Shown: piece by piece, positions 44,601 through 55,820 of the stretch
Numbering within the stretch: position 1 is the first letter of the stretch
Layout: the number at the start of each line of letters is the position of its first letter
Assembly: GCA_023935145.1 (NCBI GenBank)
Contig: CM043702.1
Location: 100,962,588-101,026,587, forward strand
Length of the DNA: 64,000 nucleotides
Origin: Bretschneidera sinensis
Lineage: Eukaryota; Streptophyta; Magnoliopsida; Brassicales; Akaniaceae
Direction of reading: 5' to 3'
The notes under the pieces: model-generated
The model's database searches: none
What the model saw: only the letters and a program-made list of their open reading frames with translations
Told to the model about the DNA's origin: nothing
Position numbers and translations under genes: made by a program

Positions 44601-44956
44601 AGGACACACTCTGCCCCCTATGTAAAGATCAAGATGAATCTAGGGAGCACCTTTTCTTCTCATGCAAGATCAGCAAGGAAACATGGGATTCCATCAAAGT
44701 ATGGCTTAGTTGCAGAAAAAAAATGTCCACAATAGAAAGTGCAATCAAGTGGGCTTAGAAAGTAAAAGGAACTGGCCCCCCAGCTATAGCAAAAAGAATA
44801 GCCCTAGCATGCACAGTGTATAGTATTTGGATGGCTAGAAATGCTAAACTTTTTGAGAACACTCCTGTCCAACCTAGCAGCCTAGCTAAGAAGATTCAAA
44901 TTGTAATTTATAGAATAGTTTATGCTGCTTGCCCTGAGTGTAGGCTTCTTTTGTAA
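41605..44956 (+). pseudogene. LINE1 ORF2: endonuclease, reverse transcriptase, zinc finger
   Basis: ORF2 opens MIVACWNMRGFHKPLKHKG. Its ATG shares the last A of the ORF1 stop (TAATG at 41603-41607). Endonuclease motifs: CWNMRG (Asn), ILECKLDE (Glu), VLWDFNNVFAA, where GDFN has become WDFN, and SDHSPCLV (Asp-His). Frames then break. RT: LIPKCKQASKVEVFRPIACC, NVIYKIISKILASRLAP, IDLRKAYDTVE, SKRGLRQGDPLSPYLFVL and the catalytic HLAFADDLILFARR near 43660. The C-terminal part has FLWNGKSMGMRKALVAW and a CCHC-like finger LCPLCKDQDESREHLFFSC. At least six frame breaks or stops (42387, 43010, 43292, 43381, 43898, 44398 regions) make it inactive. Confidence 0.9.
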
Positions 44957-45168
44957 GAGTATCTTGTTTAGCTTTTGTCTTGCTCTCATTGTATTCTCTT
45001 GGGTATGCCTAGTGAAAATGTAAGCTCTTCATCTAGTGATTAGGCTTCTTTTGTAAGATTTCTTTTATTTTTTGTATATGCTTCTTTGTAAATCCTCAGA
45101 GTATGCCCAGTGATTTCTTGTACATGTTATGATCTACACAAGCTTTATTTACTGATCAAAAAAAAAAA
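44957..45168 (+). other. LINE1 3' UTR and poly(A)
   Basis: The UTR contains a direct repeat about 100 bases apart (TAGGCTTCTTTTGTAAG at 44941 and 45041) and ends TGATCAAAAAAAAAAA, the A-run expected of target-primed insertion. Confidence 0.85.
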
Positions 45169-45181
45169 GACAGGGTCATCC

Positions 45182-45747
45182 CAATAAAAATTACGTACCT
45201 CATTCAAGAACTTCCTCTTGTCTTGAGCGCTCCAATCCATTGGTATCTCATCGGTAGCCAAATAATTCACAATATGAGCAAACCATGGTAGAGATGTAAC
45301 AGAGAGTAATTACTCATCGGGAAAATCATCCTTGATTGGCATGTTGTCAGAGGTGTCCTCAAATGTGAGCCTCGAGAGATGGTCCACCACTACATTCTTT
45401 ACTCCTTTCTTGTCTTTGATGGTGATGTCAAATTCTTGTAGGAGTAGGATCCACCGTATTAGTCATGCCTTGGCATCCTTCTTTGTAAAAAAGTACTTGA
45501 GGGTTGCATGATCTGTGAAGATAAGAATAGGAGAACCAATTAAATAAGCACAAAATTTTTCCAAAGAAAATACTACAGCTAGCAATTCTTTTTCAGTGGT
45601 GGAGTAATTCATTTAAGCACTATTTAAGGTTTTACTAGCATAGTAAATGACACAAAGTTTTCCCTCTCTTCGCTGTCCAAGAACAGCACCTACAGTATAG
45701 TCACTAACATCACACATGATTTCAAAAGGTAAATTCCATTCAGGTGA
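45182..45747 (-). pseudogene. ATH1 RNase H
   Basis: The reverse strand reads [50 protein letters not shown] and VVDHLSRL, the usual gypsy RNase H order, with stops. LINE1 lies just downstream (39697-45164), followed by integrase. Confidence 0.85.
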
Positions 45748-46742
45748 CTACATTATAGGTGCTGAAGTAAGCTTGCCAATTAGCATTTTAAAGGCCTCTT
45801 GACAAGCTTGAGTCCACTCAAATGGAACATCTTTAACTAGGAGGGCACATAGTGGTCTAGATATGTTGGAAAATTTTTGTATGAACCTCCTATAAAAGCC
45901 AGCATGACCAAGGAAAGATCTTACATCCTTTACTGTCTTAGGTGTGGGCAATTTAGAGATTAATTCAATCTTAGATTGATCAACCTCTATCCCCTTAGAA
46001 GAAACAATATGTCCTAAGACAATACTGGATGGTGCCATGAAATGGCATTTTTCCCAATTTAAGACTAATTCCTTTTCCTCACAACGAATCAAAACTCTTT
46101 CTAAATTCATTAAGCATGCATCTAATGAAGATCCAAAAACAGTTAGGTCATCCATAAAAACCTCCATGCAATTTTCAACCATGTCACTAAAAATGATCAT
46201 CATGCAACATTGAAAAGTGGCAGGGGCATTACACAATCCAAATGGCATTCTACGAAAAAGCATAGGTGCAAAAAGGACAAGTGAAGGTGGTTTTATCTTG
46301 GTCTTCTAATGCAATTTCAATTTGATAATAATCAGAATAACCATCTAAGAAACAATAAAAAAGGATGACCAGCTATATGCTCAAGAATTTGATCGATAAA
46401 GGGGAGTGGGAAATGGTCTTTCCGGGTGGTAATATTTAATTTTCTATAATCAATGCACATGCGCCACCCAATCATAAGTTTTGTAGGGACTAACTCTCCT
46501 AGGTCATTCTTTACCACAGTGACTCCGGACTTTTTAGGAACGATTTGTGCAGGACTTACCCATTTACTATTAGCTATGGGATATATAATTCCCGTGTCTA
46601 ATAGTTTCAGCACTTCAGTTTTCACTACTTCTTTCATAGTGGGGTTAAACCTACATTGAGGATCTCTATGAGGACTAGTCCCTTCATCCAAATTTATCTT
46701 ATGAGAATAGATTAGGGGACTAATTCCTTTTAAATCAGCCAT
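45748..46742 (-). pseudogene. ATH1 reverse transcriptase
   Basis: The first stretch (46742-46332): MADLKGISPLIYSHKINLDE, PTMKEVVKTEVLKLLDTGII, KWVSPAQIVPKKSG and MCIDYRKLNITTRKDHFPLP. After a frameshift near 46340 the second stretch (46263-45748) gives FRRMPFGLCNAPATFQ, the catalytic EVFMDDLTVFGSS (FMDD, the Athila form of YxDD), LGHIVSSKGIEVDQSKIELI and RSFLGHAGFYRRFIQKFSNI. All RT blocks are present except the piece lost at the shift. It made cDNA from the element RNA. Confidence 0.92.
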
Positions 46743-47282
46743 GCTCCAACCTAAGGCTGATTTATGTGCATTTAAGGTCCGAATTAATTTCTCACCTTAA
46801 GATTTAGATAATTCAGATGAGATAATAACAGGAAAGGTATCACCTGGACCGAGGAAGACATGATTCAAACCCTTAGGTAGTGGCTTCAATTCGACTTTAG
46901 GTGCCTCCACACTTGAGGGGATTTGTTTCTCACTTCTTTCGGGCAACTTCTCATACTTTGGTTGCCATGCTGGAGAGCCGTAATCTTGAGATTTATCAAA
47001 AGCAGCACAAATATCAATTATATAAGTTTTATCATTAATAGAATCAATCTTAGAATTAACAAAAAAAATATTCAAGAGGATCAAAAGCATGAGCTATAGA
47101 AACTCCCTCATCCATGAGTGACTCGATCATGTATAATTGCTGGTTCTAGTCCTCATCTTCGGGCTGTTTTGCAACATTGAAGATGTTCACCTCGAGGGTC
47201 ATGTTTCCAAAGGATAGCTTCATAAGTCCATTCCTGCAATTAATTAGAGCATTTGCAGTAGCAAGGAAAGGTCTACCCAAAA
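46743..47282 (-). pseudogene. ATH1 protease-RT linker
   Basis: The reverse frame 47090-46797 reads AFDKSQDYGSPAWQPKYEKL, PKVELKPLPKGLNHVFLGPG, FPVIISSELS, matching the linker before RT in GYPN-b (ELKPLPDNLKYKFLG). The region 47090-47282 holds the C-terminal protease side in broken frames. Confidence 0.8.
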
Positions 47283-48038
47283 TCAAAGGAATTTTAGAGT
47301 TAGTGTCAATAGCAGAAGTAGTATCAAGGATTTGGAAATCAACAGGATAGTAAAATTTAACAATTTGAATAAAACATCCTCTACCACACCCTGAGGTACT
47401 TTGACTGAACGATAAGCCAAATGCAATACCACAACAGTTGGTTTGATTTCTCCTAAACCCAGATGTAAATAAATAGAAAATGGCATCAGGTTTACACTAG
47501 CTCCTAAATCTAGCAATGCTTGTCCAACCTCTTGATTTCCAATGCTACATGCAATGGTTGGACAGCCAGGATCCTTGTATTTTGGGGCAATTTTTTGGTC
47601 AATTAAAGCACTAACTTGCTCTATTAGGAATTCTGTTTTCTTTACATGGTGCTTCCTCTTAATTGTACACAAATCCTTGAGAACTTTTGCATAGGTAGGA
47701 ACTTGTTTAATCACATGCAAAAGAGGAAGGTTAAGTTTTACTTGCCTCAAGTTCTCTAGGATTTCATTGTTTAGGGCCATATTTTTCTTGTTTGATTTTA
47801 AGGCTTGAGGGAATGGTGCCTTAACAGGGCTCTTGGTAACCTCAGGGTCCTTAGGCAGTTCGGTATCACTACAACCTTGACCCTTTCCCACATCCTCGGG
47901 TGTGTTTGATGTTGGGATGTGTAAAGACTTACCACTTCTTGTTACAATGGCATTTACATTTTCCAGATTTATTTGTGCTATGTGTTGACCATGGGGTGTG
48001 GACTGAGCTTTGGAAGGGAACTTACCTCGCTCAGTCAC
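47283..48038 (-). pseudogene. ATH1 gag end and aspartic protease
   Basis: The frame includes ILENLRQVKLNLPLLHVIKQ, KDLCTIKRKHHVKK, the active-site region QALLDLGASVNLMPFSIYLH, and VVVLHLAYRSVKVPQGVVED. The D-T/S-G triad of retroviral proteases is D-L-G-A-S here, as in GYP0 (DLGTT) and GYPN-b (DLGAS), a form common in Athila/Tat elements. A frame break follows LLNFTILL. Confidence 0.87.
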
Positions 48039-48040
48039 AC

Positions 48041-49396
48041 TTAAGGAGCCATTAATTTGGACACTTGGCTCCTTATTTCCTTGTTCTCTTTAACAACTTG
48101 TGTGATTAATGCTTCACACATTTGGTTTATCTTACCCTGTGCCTCAATAAAAGCATGTAAGGTGTCTTCTAAAGAGCTCCTAGAGGATGAGGGTGCATGA
48201 TATAGTGCAGGGTATGATCTAGGGGGTTGTGCCAGCTGCTGGTTTTCAGACTTCCAGCTAAAATTGGGGTGATTGCGCCAGCCCGGATTATAGGTGTTAG
48301 AGAAGGGTGCAAGAGGCTTCTTGTACATGCCTAAGGCACTACATTGTTCCTCATACATCCCTCTCATATCTACGAATGTGGGGCACTCTTGAGCAGGATG
48401 ATCTACCCCACCACACACAAAACATGGTTCCGAAGATTCGACATGATTAACCACTTGTGTTGGCTTTGAGCCTTTAGTTTTTAACGCATCTAACTCCCTA
48501 GTGAGCATTTCGACCTTAGCTTTTAGGCTGTCTTATTCCCTAAGATGGTATATTCCACTACTACTTGGGTTTCCTGCAGGTCGTGACCTATTGGTGCTTT
48601 CAGTAGCACTAGGTCCAGTCCAAGTGTGAGCTTTTTCAGCAAGCTCATTGAGGTACTCTATGGCCTCATCAGGATCTTTTTACAGAAATTCACCATTGCA
48701 CATCATCTCTACGAATTGGCGCTCTCTATACGTAAGTCCCTCATAAAAGTAGCTCACTAAGCACCAACTCTTATACCCATGGTGTGGAAACATACTTAAT
48801 AGCTTCTTAAATTTCTCCCAAGACTGATACAAAGTCTCATTATCCTTTTGTGCAAAGGTGGATAAAGCATTGGTCTTATGTTGAGGGAAGTATTTATTGA
48901 AGAAGACCTAGGTCATCTCATTCCATGTCCCAATAGATCGTGGTCTCAGTGAGTATAGCCAACTCTTAGCTTTATCCTTCAAAGAGAAAGGAAAAAACTC
49001 GAGTCTCACGATATCATCAGTTTCATCTTGACTATGAAAAGTCGCAACTACTTCCTCAAACTGTCTAATGTGTACATAAGGGTTTTCTTTTTCCAAGCCA
49101 TAAAATGTAGGGAGTAATTGAATCATCCTTGTTTTAAAGTCTTGAAGGCGAGTGTTGGCTGGAAACATGATGCATGATGGTGTGGCTATTTGGCTAGGAT
49201 GTAAATAATCTTTAAGTGTCCTAGCAACATTTTCATTAGGGTTTTCAGCTATGTTAACAAAATTTTCCAAATTCTCGTTTAGGTGTACGCTAGGGTTTGA
49301 TCTAGGCGAAGTTTCACTAACGGACGTGGAAGGAAATGATAGCTCTACTTCGGGTCCTTTAATGAATCTACCTCGCGAATCTCTTGGTCTAAGCCT
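48041..49396 (-). pseudogene. gag: ATH1 gag
   Basis: The frame aligned to the ATH3 gag start (MLRPRVSRGRFIKGPE) begins at 49396, but the ATG there is AGG. It continues through NPNENVARTLKDYLHPSQIA, IQLLPTFYGLEKENPYVHIR and FFPFSLKDKAKSWLYSLRP, with stops after NEMT (48908) and CNGEFL. Further on are FYEGLTYRERQFVEMM, a CCHC-like knuckle CFVCGGVDHPAQEC and TYNPGWRNHPNFSW. Gag forms the particle shell. At least three stops plus the lost start codon inactivate it. Confidence 0.9.
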
Positions 49397-49467
49397 ACAC
49401 CAAATGAGTTAAAAGGAAACAAAACAGAACAAATAAAAGAAATCATAAAATAAAAAACTTAAAGAAA

Positions 49468-50594
49468 GGAACAACAAAGTTTCGGGAATCCTTGCTAGGT
49501 TCGTTGCCTTATTCCAATCTTGATTCAATTGTTTTATCTTGATTACAAGTTTCACGTCCCAAATAAGCAATCGGCAAATATTCAACTAAAGAACATATAA
49601 ATCCTAATGTAATTGATATGAATTACTCTTACTTTCGATTTAAGCACACATGACCTATCCTATAGGTTTATCAAGAAACGACAATATATCTTAACGACAA
49701 TATCGCAGTAATGGACAAACCTAAAAGATAAATCTACTGGACTTAATCACATCCAATAATCTTGACATAAGAAGAGCATGACTAGACTTATATCAAAGAT
49801 AAAGATACAATCACTGGAATAAGAGAAAATCCTTTAATTAGATAAAAGAGTAACACATAACAATGTTTTGACAATAAATTCTAACTGCAACTGAATCAAT
49901 AAAGGAAAATAAGAACAACTACACCTAAGGATTCATCCCTTCGCCTTGCTTGAAGATTAGTTCGTCATAAAGTTCATGGTTGAACACTTTGATGGAGGAG
50001 AGTGTGGTAGCCTTCTTGAGTTTTTCAGACTTCAAAAGATGTTCTCTCTTAAGCCCTAAGTGATCTATTTATAATACAAAAGGTCCAAGGGTGTTTTAGG
50101 GTTTAAATAATCATTAAAGTCCTAATTAGGTCATAACTCAGAGAAAGGGATCGTGTGGGCGCCCCGTCTCTCACTTTCTTGCGCCGCAGCCCTGCCTAAT
50201 TTTTGGCTGGAGGGTCTTCTGAGCGCCGTGGCACTGCCTAGTCCAGGCTGCAGCTCTAGCTGATGGTCTTCTTGGCTCTTTTAGATTAGCTTCTGGAGGC
50301 CACGACCCTCACTAGTCCAGGCTGCAGCTCTCATTGGTTGGTGGAGGTTCTCTTCGTTTTATCCTTCCGCAACCACTCTTTCACCTTGATATGCATGGAA
50401 TCGTAGTGCTTCAAGCAATGATAGTTTTTCCATCTCTTTTAAACACCAAGTACCTGAAAATGCACCGAAATAAGTCAATGATTCAAGAATATCACTTTAG
50501 AGTTATTAAGGTATAAAAGTGTAATTAAAACCTAGATCAACCGTAAAATGCCAACAATTAAGTATTGTTAAGATGCATTTTATGACTCTCATCA
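49468..50594 (-). repeat. ATH1 5' LTR, 3' portion and primer site deleted
   Basis: The outer end on the reverse strand is TGATGAGAGTCATAAAATGC. The inner end breaks near 49468-49476, where LTR sequence GTTTCGGGAATCC runs directly into leader sequence (reverse of AAACTTAAAGAAAGGAACAA). In ATH3 these two points are about 230 bp apart and include the LTR end and primer site. GGAACAA occurs at both points, so the deletion is explained by microhomology. GTCCC at 50595-50599 is the flanking duplicate. Confidence 0.88.
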
Positions 50595-50599
50595 GTCCC

Positions 50600-53032
50600 T
50601 CTAAGCATGACAAAATAATTTATTCATCACGCTAAGCATGATAAAGCCTTATCAACATCATGCGAAGCATAGTAGAGCCTTGGGTACATCACACAAAGCA
50701 CTATAAAGCCTTGGCTATATCATTCCAGGAAGTATAAAGCAATGGTTACATCTTGCCAAGCTCAACAAAGCGTTGGCTACATCATGCCAATCATAGGAAG
50801 TCCTTAGCTATATAATGCCTAGCATGACAAGGCCTTGGCTACATCACACCAAGAACAACAAAGTCCTGGCTACATCTCACCACGTATGACAAAACCTTTT
50901 CTACATCACGCTATGAACGACAAAGCCTTAGCTCCATCATTAGCATGATAAAGCCTTGGCTAAATCACGCTAAGTACATCAAAGCCTTAGCTAAATCACG
51001 CTAAGCATAGCAAATCCTTGGCTACATCATGAAAAATCCTTGGTGACATCACGCCAAGTATAGTAAGCTTTAGCTTAATCACACGAAGTAAAGCAAAGCC
51101 TTGGCTAAATCATACCGAGAATAGCAAAGCCTGGGTTGCAACTCTCGAAGCGCAGCGAAGCCTTGACTACATCACGACAAAATAATTTCTTCATCACACC
51201 AAGCATGACAAAGCCTTGGCAACATTATGCGAAACAGAGTAAAGCCTTTACTATATCACGTGAAGCACAACAAAGCCTTGGCTGTATCAGTCTAAGCACG
51301 ACAAAGCAATGGCTACATCATGCCAAACATAACAAAGCCTTGGCTAAATCACGCTAAGCACGACAAAACCCTGGCTACAACGCGCTAAGTGCTGCAAAGC
51401 CTTTGCTAAATCATGCCAAGCACTACAAAGCGTTAGCTTAATCACACAAAGCACGACAACGCTTTGGCTCCATCACTAGCCCGACAAATCATTAGTTAAA
51501 TTGTGCCAGGAAAAGCAAAGCCTGGGCTAAATCATGCCAAGCACAGCAAAGCTTTGGCTAAATCATGTTAAGCATAGCAAATCCTTGGCTACATCACAAC
51601 AAGAACAACAAAGCCTTGGCTACATCACACGAAGCACAACAAAGCCTTGCCAATATCAGTCCACGAACAACAAAGCCATGGCTACATCACGCCAAGCGTT
51701 GCAAAGCCTTGGCTACATCACGCCAAGCATTGCAAAGCCTTGGCTTGATCAGTTAAAGCACAACAATGCCTTGGTTCCATCACTAGTATGACAAAGCCTT
51801 AGCTAAATCATGCCAAGAAAAGCAAACCTAGGCTACATCGTGACAAGAAATACAACGCCTTGGCCTAATCATGTTAAGTATAGCAAATCTTTGGCTACAT
51901 CACGACAAGAACAACAAGGCCTTGGCTATGTCATGCTAAGCATAGCAAGGCCTTAGCTTAACCACCCGAAGTAAAGCAAAGCCTTGGCTAAATCTTACCA
52001 AGAACAACAAAGCCTTTATTGCAACTCCTTGCGTAGCCAAGCCTTGATTAGGTCACGCCAAAGACCAGAAAGCCTTGGATACATCATGCCTAGAATGATA
52101 AAGCCTTGGCTACATCACGCTAGCAATAACAAAGCCTTGGCTCTAGTACGTCAAGCACGACAAAGCCTTGGCTACATCATGTAAAGCACATCAAAGCCTT
52201 GGCTACATCACGATAAGTACGACAAAGCCTTTGCAACATCAGTCAAAGCATGACAAAATAATTTCTTCATCACGCTAAGCATAACAAAGCCCTGGCAACT
52301 TCACGCGAAGCACAGTAAAGCCTAGGCTACATCATACGAAGCACTGTAAAGCCTTGGCTATATCAGTCCAAGAAAGATAAAGCAATGGCTACATCTTGGC
52401 ATGCACAGCACGACAAAGCTTTGGCTACATCACGCCAGGCGTAGCGAAGCATTGACTACATCTCGCGAAGTAAGGCAAAGCCTTGGTTAAATCATCCCAA
52501 GAACAACAAAGCCTTGGCTATAACTCCCTAAGCACAGCGAAGCCTTGACTATATCACACCAAGGACAACAAAGCCTTGGATACATCACGCTAAGCACGAT
52601 AAAGCCTTGGCTACATTACACCAAGCACAACAAAGCCTTGGCTACATCACGACAAGTATGACAAAGCCTTGGCTACATCACGCTAAGCACGATGAAATAA
52701 TTTCTTCATCACTCCAAGCATGACAAAGCTTTGGGAACATCATGCGACACAGTAAAGCCTTGGCTACATCATGCCAAGCATAACAGAGTCTTGGCTATAT
52801 CAGTCCAAGCCCGACAAAGTATGGCTACATTATGCCAAGTAGAATAAAACCTTGGCTACATCATGCCAAGCACGACAAAGCCTTAGCTACACCACGCAAA
52901 GCACAGTAAAGCATTGGCTAAATCACGGTAAGCACTACAAAGCCTTGGTTTGATCACACAAAGCATGACAACGACTTGGCTCTATCACCAGCACGACAAA
53001 GCCTTGGCTAAGTCATGTCAGGAAAAGAAAAG
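50600..53032 (+). repeat. 31-bp minisatellite, block 3
   Basis: About 78 units in the same orientation as the other blocks, more diverged than block 2, with variants such as GACAAAATAATTTCTTCATC recurring every several units. Frames at 51136-52184 are repeat-derived. The right edge is the solo LTR at 53033. Confidence 0.95.
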
Positions 53033-54486
53033 TGATGCCGTGCATAATTTCCTATTTTTATCACGTCTTAACTTTTAACTTTAATCTAATTTTATTAATT
53101 TTTGTTAGTTTTAGCTTCATTGTTATTATTTAATTTATTTCAGGTATAGAAGAAGGGAAAGATCCAAATTTTAGTGTCCTATCGTCAAGGGACTCTTTCT
53201 CTTGTTTAAAAAAGGAAATTTTAATCAAAGACTTTGGAGCCTATAAAAAGGGAAATTTTAATTGAAGACTATAGAGCCTATAAAAAAGGAAATTTTAATT
53301 GAAGACTTTGGAGCCTATAACAAGGAAAGGGAGAAACCTTAATTAAAGGAGGCAGCCTGCAGCCCTAGAGACACAGCTCTAGAGAGACAGTCGACAGCCC
53401 TCTTCTCCTCATTCGGCAGCAACAGCCAGCAACCATCAGTCCTCGTCATCCGACACTAGCAGCTGCTTCCTCACAGCTGGCACCTACCTAGCCTCCCTGC
53501 TCGGTATCCAGCGTTGATTGCACAGTAGCCCTCCTCACCAGCACTGATTACATCAGTCCTCTACAATAGCAGCCTCCACTCACCTCCTTGCCATAACCAG
53601 CAGCAATCCTCTATAGTAGTGCTGATCACAGCAGCAGCTTATTTGATCACACAGTAGCCCCCTATTTAGTTTCCAACGTTGATTGCATAGTAGCCCTCCA
53701 CAACAATAGCTGCAGCTAAACGCACACTTGTTTACAAAATTATGGTGAATTCGTTGCTGTTAAAATTAATTTTCAGCATGATCTAAACTTTCTTTATTCT
53801 AAGAAAACAATGTAAGTTAATTTAAAACTATGCTTGCTTCTCTATGCTGATTTGCAGTAATTATCTTCTATGTTTGGCTCATTTATTTTGAATGTATTGC
53901 TTCTAATTGCCTGGCCATTAATTAGATGATATTGATCTTATGATTTGCTGTTGAAAGAAGGAATTACATGATAGAACTTAGATATTTTAGTATAGGTAAA
54001 TATAGAAATCGAAAGACTTATATGAACTTGTGTAGTCTAAAAAAATCGTTGGTCTTAATGCTTTCTTGTTTTATTAATTTGTGTACTCTTGTGTAGAATG
54101 ATGAACAAGAATATTTCCACTTGACTATTGAAAGAGGCTTTTGAGTAAGTTGGAGATTTCGCTAACAAACAGAGACGATTAATTTTAATTAGTTAGATGA
54201 ATTAAGCATAGTGAGGAATTAAGTGAAATCGGTTTCCTAGAAGTTCTTTCTCTTATTAATTTGATATTCGAAAAACAACTTTTTTTTCTTTTGATTATTT
54301 CCTTTAAATTGATTTTATTTCACATTGCAATTACAAACAACAAAAAGAGATTTTTCTAAATAAAATCAAGATTAGTATAATTTCAGTACTTGTCAGAAGT
54401 AAGTTATCAATCCCTGAGGACGATACTCTTTTTATCACTTTATTATAAAATTACGATACTGTTCACTTGTAATTTTGCACCAATCA
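53033..54486 (+). repeat. Solo LTR, Athila/Tat-like
   Basis: It starts TGATGCCGTGCATAATTTCC and ends TTGCACCAATCA (1454 bp). Flanks are AAAAG (53028-53032) and CAAAG (54487-54491); the repeat unit has CAAAG here, so the left copy has one change. U5-like CAATCCCTGAGGACGATAC is near 54408. There is no internal region. It contains short GGAAATTTTAATTGAAGAC direct repeats near 53210-53310. Confidence 0.88.
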
Positions 54487-55127
54487 CAAAGCCTGGGCTA
54501 AATCATGCCAACCACAACAAGCTAAATCATGTTAAGTATAGCAAATCCTTGGCTACATCACGACAAGAACAACAAAGCCTTGGCTACATCACGCCAAGCA
54601 TAGGAAAGCCTTGGCTTCATCACCTGAAGTAAGCAAAGCCTTGGTTAAATCTTGCCAAGAACAACAAAACCTTTATTTCAACTCCCTTAGCATAGGAAGC
54701 TTTGACTACATCACGCTAAGGATGACAAAGCCTTGGAAACATCATGCCTAGAATGACAAAGCCTTGGCTACATCACGATAAGTACGACAAAGCCTTGGCA
54801 ACATCTTGACAAGTACAACAAAGCCTTGGCAACATCAAGCTAAGCATGACAAAAAATTTTCTTCATTATGCCATGCATGACAAAACCTTGGCAACATCAT
54901 GCGAAGTATAGGAAAGCCTTGGCTACATCACGCCAAAAACGACAAAGCCTTGGCTACATCATGCCAATCAAAGTGTTGGCTACATTATGCCCAGCATAGC
55001 AATGCCTTAGCTACATCATGCCTAGCATGATTAGTCCTTCGCTATATCACACCAAGCATAGCAAAGTCCTGGATATATCTTGCCATGCATGACAAAACTT
55101 TTTCTACATCACACCATGAATGACAAC
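54487..55127 (+). repeat. 31-bp minisatellite, block 4
   Basis: About 20 units, continuing block 3 after the solo LTR, to the start of the ATH3 LTR. No repeat units are seen beyond ATH3 inside the window. Confidence 0.94.
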
Positions 55128-55820
55128 TGATGAGAGTCATAAAATGCATCTTAACAGTACTTAATTGTTAGCATTTTAGGGTTGATCTAGGTTTTAATTG
55201 CACTTTTATATGTTAACAACTCTAAAGCGTCATTCTTGGATCATTGATCTATTTCGATGCATTTTCAGGAACTTTAAGCTCAAAAAAGGAGGATAAGTTA
55301 TAATTGCTTGAAGCACAAAGACTCGAGGCATACCGGAGTGAAGGCGTGTATGTGGAAGGACAAATGAAGAGAAATTAAGTCTTGAATGTGTGCACTGTGG
55401 CCTGAAGATATCCAAGCCTTGTCCTCCAAAACTAAAGTAAAATTGCAAGAAAGAAGCTTCAGTGGAAGCCGCGGTTTGGACTAAGGAGGGCCGCGGCCTC
55501 TAGAAAGGGGAGAAAGCCAAGCCCAGGTAGAGCCGCAGCGTAAGGAAAGGAGGATCGCGGCCTCCAAAAAGGAAGAAACTAGAGACTAGGCAAGAGCCAC
55601 GATGCAAAGAAAGGAGAGCCACGGCGCCCACCCAGTCCACTTCTCCGAGATATGACCTAATTAAGACTTTTTAAGCCCTAAAACACCCTTGGACCTTGTA
55701 TATTACAAATAGACCACTTAGGGTTTTTAATTAACATTCAATTAAGTCTGGAAAACTCAAAGAAGCACCCACATTCTCCTCCAACAAAGTGTTCAACCAT
55801 GAGGTCCATGGCGAACTAAT
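55128..55820 (+). repeat. ATH3 5' LTR, first half
   Basis: It starts TGATGAGAGTCATAAAATGC. Bases 55480-55625 hold repeated GCCGCGG, GGCCGCGGCC and GATCGCGGCC words. A TATA-like TTGTATATTACAAATAGACC is near 55695. CTAAT at 55816-55820 is the left duplicate of the GYPN-b insertion. Confidence 0.9.

Larger units (their letters stand above)
39697..45164 (+). mobile_element. LINE1: plant L1-type non-LTR retrotransposon inside ATH1
   Basis: It is flanked by target duplicates AAAAGACAGGGGTCATCC (39679-39696) and AAAAGACAGGGTCATCC (about 45165-45181), one base different in length, and ends in an A-run (45158-45168). It has ORF1 (39809-41605), ORF2 (41605-44956) and a short 3' UTR. Full-length structure but many stops. 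It sits between the RNase H and integrase regions of ATH1, in the opposite orientation. Confidence 0.93.
33634..50594 (-). mobile_element. ATH1: Athila/Tat-type gypsy, nearly complete, carrying LINE1
   Basis: Reverse-strand order: partial 5' LTR (49468-50594), gag, protease, RT, RNase H, [LINE1], integrase, an extra ORF, 3' UTR, 3' LTR (33634-34932). Flanks are ATCCC (33629-33633) and GTCCC (50595-50599), a target duplicate with one change. It lies in the 31-bp minisatellite. Length is about 17 kb, 11.5 kb without LINE1. Every enzymatic frame is broken; the extra ORF is the best preserved. Confidence 0.92.
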
